The notes under the pieces are model-generated. The model saw only the letters and a list, made by a program, of their open reading frames with translations. It ran no database searches and was not told the origin of the DNA. A stretch of 64,000 nt of DNA from Lysobacter soli (lineage in GTDB: Bacteria; Pseudomonadota; Gammaproteobacteria; Xanthomonadales; Xanthomonadaceae): positions 186,001-250,000 of the forward strand of contig NZ_QTJR01000002.1 in NCBI RefSeq assembly GCF_003382285.1, given 5' to 3'. This document shows, in pieces, positions 61,433 to 64,000 of this stretch. How positions within the stretch are numbered: the stretch's first letter is position 1; each line of letters opens with the position of its first letter. The position numbers were made by a program, and so were the translations under genes.

Positions 61433-62365
61433 TCAACGTGTCGCGGTCACCGTCGACTGGGTGGGATGCGACAGCGACCAGACATACGCCGCGGCCAGGC
61501 GCGAGCGCGTCTCGCCGAGCGTGTTGCGCCATGCGGGCATCACGCCGTGGCGGCCGTTCTCGATCGTGTGGCGCAGGCTCTCGCTGCTGTTGCCGTAGAG
61601 CCAGTAGTCGTCGGTAAGGTCGGGCGCACCCATCGCGGTATTGCCTTTGCCGTCCACGCCGTGGCACGCGATGCACACGCCGTTGTAGAGCGCCTTGCCC
61701 TGCGCGGCCATGTAGTTGTTCTGCATGGTGTCCGGGTTCGACAGCGTGCGGACGTAGGCGACCACGTAGTCGACCGCGTTGTCGCCGCCCATGCCGGTGA
61801 GCACCTTGCCCCATTCGGGCATCACGCCTTCGCGGCCTTCCAGCACCGAGTGCAGCACGTCGTCCGGGCTGCCACCCCAATGCCAGATCTGGTCGGTGAG
61901 GTTCGGGTATCCGACGGCACCCTGCGCCGTGGAGCCGTGGCAGGTCGCGCAGGTGTTGTTGAAGATCGAACGGCCCAGCGCGACGGCGTTGGGATCGCGT
62001 GCGATGACGTCGATCGACTTGCCCGCGTACGGCGCGAAGGTCTGTTCGAGCTTCGCATCGTCGCGCGCCTTGTCGGCGGCCTGTTCGCGTGCGGAGGTCC
62101 ACTTCGCCACGCCCGCGAACGCGCCCAGTCCCGGATACCAGACCAGGTACACGATCGCGAAGACGATCGTGATGTAGAACAGGTTCACCCACCAGCGCGG
62201 CATGGGCTTGTTGTATTCGGTGAGGTTGCCGTCCCACACGTGGCTGGTGTCGGTGGGGGCGGGATCGCCCGGCCGGCGCTTGCCGGTCCACCAGATCAGC
62301 CAGACGCAACCGAGGATGTTGATCGCGACGATCGCGATGACATAGATCGACCAGCCGGTGGTCAT
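61433..62365 (-). CDS. ccoP: cbb3 oxidase diheme subunit CcoP
   Basis: The 310-residue subunit has two N-terminal helices (IYVIAIVAINILGCVWLIWW and WVNLFYITIVFAIVYLVW) and two c-type heme motifs, CATCH and CIACH, each with a following Met ligand (GVMPEWG and GVMPAWR). It carries electrons from cytochrome c to CcoO/CcoN. Its ATG overlaps the ccoQ stop. Confidence 0.96.
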   Translation of the reverse strand: MTTGWSIYVIAIVAINILGCVWLIWWTGKRRPGDPAPTDTSHVWDGNLTEYNKPMPRWWVNLFYITIVFAIVYLVWYPGLGAFAGVAKWTSAREQAADKARDDAKLEQTFAPYAGKSIDVIARDPNAVALGRSIFNNTCATCHGSTAQGAVGYPNLTDQIWHWGGSPDDVLHSVLEGREGVMPEWGKVLTGMGGDNAVDYVVAYVRTLSNPDTMQNNYMAAQGKALYNGVCIACHGVDGKGNTAMGAPDLTDDYWLYGNSSESLRHTIENGRHGVMPAWRNTLGETRSRLAAAYVWSLSHPTQSTVTATR

Positions 62366-62502
62366 TGCCGTTTCTCCCGGTCTTCATCGAGCGGCAGCTG
62401 CGCGGCCGCGTCGAATTCGTTCTTGCGCTTCGGGCTCCAGGCCCACACCCAGCCGGCCACGAACAGCACCAGCAGGATCGTCGTGACGATTCCGGACAGC
62501 AT
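62362..62502 (-). CDS. ccoQ: cbb3 oxidase small subunit CcoQ
   Basis: A 46-residue protein with one membrane helix (LSGIVTTILLVLFVAGWVW), followed by the CcoQ motif AWSPKRKNEFDAAAQLPL and a charged tail. It stabilises the core complex. It is too short for most ORF callers but its position between ccoO and ccoP and its motif are decisive. It starts two bases after the ccoO stop. Confidence 0.92.
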   Translation of the reverse strand: MLSGIVTTILLVLFVAGWVWAWSPKRKNEFDAAAQLPLDEDREKRQ

Positions 62503-62504
62503 GG

Positions 62505-63119
62505 TCAGCCTCCCCTCGGAGCGTGGCGGCCCAGGCCCTGCAGGTAGGCGACGACCGCATCGAGCTCGGTCTTGCCGTCCACCGCGGCCGGCGCGCCGGC
62601 GATGTCATCGGCGGTGTACGGATCGCCGATGGTCTTGAGCGCCTTCATGCGCTGCTGCACCTGTTCGCCGTCGACCTTCGCCTCGGCGAGCCACGGGAAG
62701 CCGGGCATGTTGGACTCGGGCACGACGTCGCGCGGGTTGTGCAGGTGCACGCGATGCCAGTCGTCGGAATAGCGGCCGCCGACGCGCGCCAGGTCCGGCC
62801 CGGTGCGCTTGGAGCCCCACTGGAACGGGCGGTCGTACACCGATTCGCCCGCGAGCGAGTAATGGCCGTAACGCTCGGTCTCGAAGCGCAGCGTGCGCAC
62901 CATCTGCGAATGGCAGTTGTAGCAACCCTCGCGGACGTAGACGTCGCGGCCGGCGAGTTCGAGCGCGGGATACGGCTTCACGCCGGGCAGGGGCGTGATG
63001 GCTTCGGCCTGGTGCATCAGCGGGACGATTTCCGCCAAGCCGCCGAAGGACACGGCCACGGCGATCAGCACCGCCATGAGGCCGACGTTGGTTTCGACTT
63101 TCTCGTGTGAATGGCTCAT
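62505..63119 (-). CDS. ccoO: cbb3 oxidase monoheme subunit CcoO
   Basis: The 204-residue subunit has one N-terminal helix ([21 protein letters not shown]), the heme c motif [33 protein letters not shown] and the Met-ligand block [13 protein letters not shown] at 63119 ([10 protein letters not shown]) matches the family N-terminus; an upstream ATG in the frame is not supported. Confidence 0.95.
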   Translation of the reverse strand: MSHSHEKVETNVGLMAVLIAVAVSFGGLAEIVPLMHQAEAITPLPGVKPYPALELAGRDVYVREGCYNCHSQMVRTLRFETERYGHYSLAGESVYDRPFQWGSKRTGPDLARVGGRYSDDWHRVHLHNPRDVVPESNMPGFPWLAEAKVDGEQVQQRMKALKTIGDPYTADDIAGAPAAVDGKTELDAVVAYLQGLGRHAPRGG

Positions 63120-63129
63120 GTCGTCGGCC

Positions 63130-64000
63130 TCAGGAGATCGTGCTGGCGTGTGCGCTGGCCGCATCCGGCGGCATCACCGGCGTGGGCACGAGGTCGCGCG
63201 CCTGCTGCCAGGTGCGGATCACGTTCCAGGCCATCACGAACATGCCGGACAACACGATCAGGCCGCCGAGCAACCGGCCGAGGTAGTAGGGATACGTGGC
63301 GTTGAGCGCCTCGACGAAGCTGTAGGTGAGCGTGCCGTCGGGGTTGGTGGCGCGCCACATCAGGCCCTGCATCACGCCGGCGATCCACATCGACACGATG
63401 TAGAACACGACGCCGACCGTGTGCAGCCAGAAGTGCAGGTCGATGGCCTTCACCGAATACATCCGCGTCTGGCCGAGCAGTCGCGGCAGCATCGAATAGA
63501 CCGCGCCGACGGAGATCATCGCGACCCAGCCCAGTGCGCCGGCATGCACGTGGCCGACGGTCCAGTCGGTGTAGTGCGACAGCGAGTTGACGGTCTTGAT
63601 CGACATCATCGGACCTTCGAAGGTCGCGATCATGTAGAACGACACCGCCACGATGAGGAACTTCAGGATCGGATCGGTGCGCAGCTTGTCCCACGCGCCC
63701 GAGAGCGTGAGGATGCCGTTGATCGCGCCGCCCCAGCTGGGCGCCAGCAGCACCAGCGAGAACACCATGCCCAGCGACTGCGCCCAGTCCGGCAGCGCGG
63801 TGTACTGCAGGTGGTGCGGGCCGGCCCACATGTACACGGCGATCAGCGCCCAGAAGTGCACGATCGACAGCCGGTACGAATACACCGGGCGGTTGGCCTG
63901 CTTCGGGACGAAGTAGTACATCATCCCGAGGAAGCCGGCGGTCAGGAAGAAACCGACCGCGTTGTGCCCGTACCACCATTGCGCCATCGCATCGACCGCG
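63130..64000 (-). CDS. ccoN: cbb3 oxidase catalytic subunit CcoN, 5'-truncated by the window edge
   Basis: About 290 C-terminal residues of the heme-copper catalytic subunit are visible out of about 475. They include [23 protein letters not shown], the paired histidines in [16 protein letters not shown], and [22 protein letters not shown] (heme ligands), all in family register. The Met at 63987 is internal, since the frame stays open to the window end. The operon promoter and any FNR site lie outside. Confidence 0.95.
   Translation of the reverse strand, partial: AVDAMAQWWYGHNAVGFFLTAGFLGMMYYFVPKQANRPVYSYRLSIVHFWALIAVYMWAGPHHLQYTALPDWAQSLGMVFSLVLLAPSWGGAINGILTLSGAWDKLRTDPILKFLIVAVSFYMIATFEGPMMSIKTVNSLSHYTDWTVGHVHAGALGWVAMISVGAVYSMLPRLLGQTRMYSVKAIDLHFWLHTVGVVFYIVSMWIAGVMQGLMWRATNPDGTLTYSFVEALNATYPYYLGRLLGGLIVLSGMFVMAWNVIRTWQQARDLVPTPVMPPDAASAHASTIS

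Noticed and set aside
63985-63987. ATG taken as the start of a 285-residue CcoN
   Set aside because: The frame stays open upstream and the family is about 475 residues with many helices before this point.

Overview
The window is about 64 kb of high-GC DNA with dense, tightly packed genes. It looks like a gammaproteobacterial chromosome of the Xanthomonadaceae/Lysobacteraceae, most likely a Lysobacter or a close relative. The reasons are the combination of a Xanthomonas-type xylan locus with palindromic xyl-boxes around TAGCGCTA, an FNR-type regulator beside a ccoNOQPGHIS cluster, a ligase-associated exonuclease with an ATP-dependent DNA ligase, and the typical short intergenic palindromes (GTCATTCCCGC..GCGGGAATCC and CCCTCTCCCG..CGGGAGAGGG). 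No transposase, prophage, CRISPR array, rRNA or tRNA was seen.

Layout. (1) 1-4163: a truncated LysR regulator, small membrane or unknown proteins (one YnfA-like), an exported cupin, an NlpD-like LysM/LytM lipoprotein and a 56-residue membrane protein. (2) 4164-40704: a 36-kb xylan/glucuronoxylan utilisation island. It holds xylB-xylA-MFS symporter, a LacI-type regulator (XylR), a plus-strand operon (GH67, SGNH acetylesterase, mannonate dehydratase, GH43, GH3, fructuronate reductase), a minus-strand seven-gene operon (ExuT, GH10, GH115, UxaC, GH2, GH10, SMP-30 lipoprotein) and a plus-strand operon (TonB-dependent receptor, GPH symporter, cytoplasmic GH43, aldose epimerase). (3) 40862-53130: housekeeping and mixed genes: motAB, dodecin, an orphan response regulator, VOC protein, DNA exonuclease plus ligase, lipocalin, short 6-phosphogluconate dehydrogenase, AmiD-like amidase, APC permease. 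(4) 53270-64000: an outer-membrane barrel protein, an unknown exported protein, an FNR-type regulator, and on the minus strand the cbb3 oxidase operon ccoN(partial)-O-Q-P-orf-G-H-I-S followed by a TauE/SafE-type membrane protein.

How the genes work together. The TonB receptor would import (glucurono)xylo-oligosaccharides. GH10 xylanases, GH115 and GH67 alpha-glucuronidases, acetylesterase, GH43 and GH3 enzymes would trim them outside the inner membrane, and the GPH, MFS and ExuT carriers would take products into the cytoplasm. Xylose goes through XylA/XylB. Glucuronate goes through UxaC, UxuB and ManD to 2-keto-3-deoxygluconate; the KDG kinase and aldolase are not in this window. Four palindromes sharing TAGCGCTA lie before xylB, exuT and the TonB receptor gene and are the best candidates for XylR operators.

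The most unusual things seen are a ~108-bp palindromic repeat sitting in frame inside the signal-peptide region of the GH43 xylosidase gene, a related remnant in the leader of the next gene (GH3), a short cysteine-containing reading frame that overlaps the fnr start codon, a structured untranslated stretch before it, and a pair of paralogous exported proteins of unknown function sharing a Cys-x14-Cys motif.
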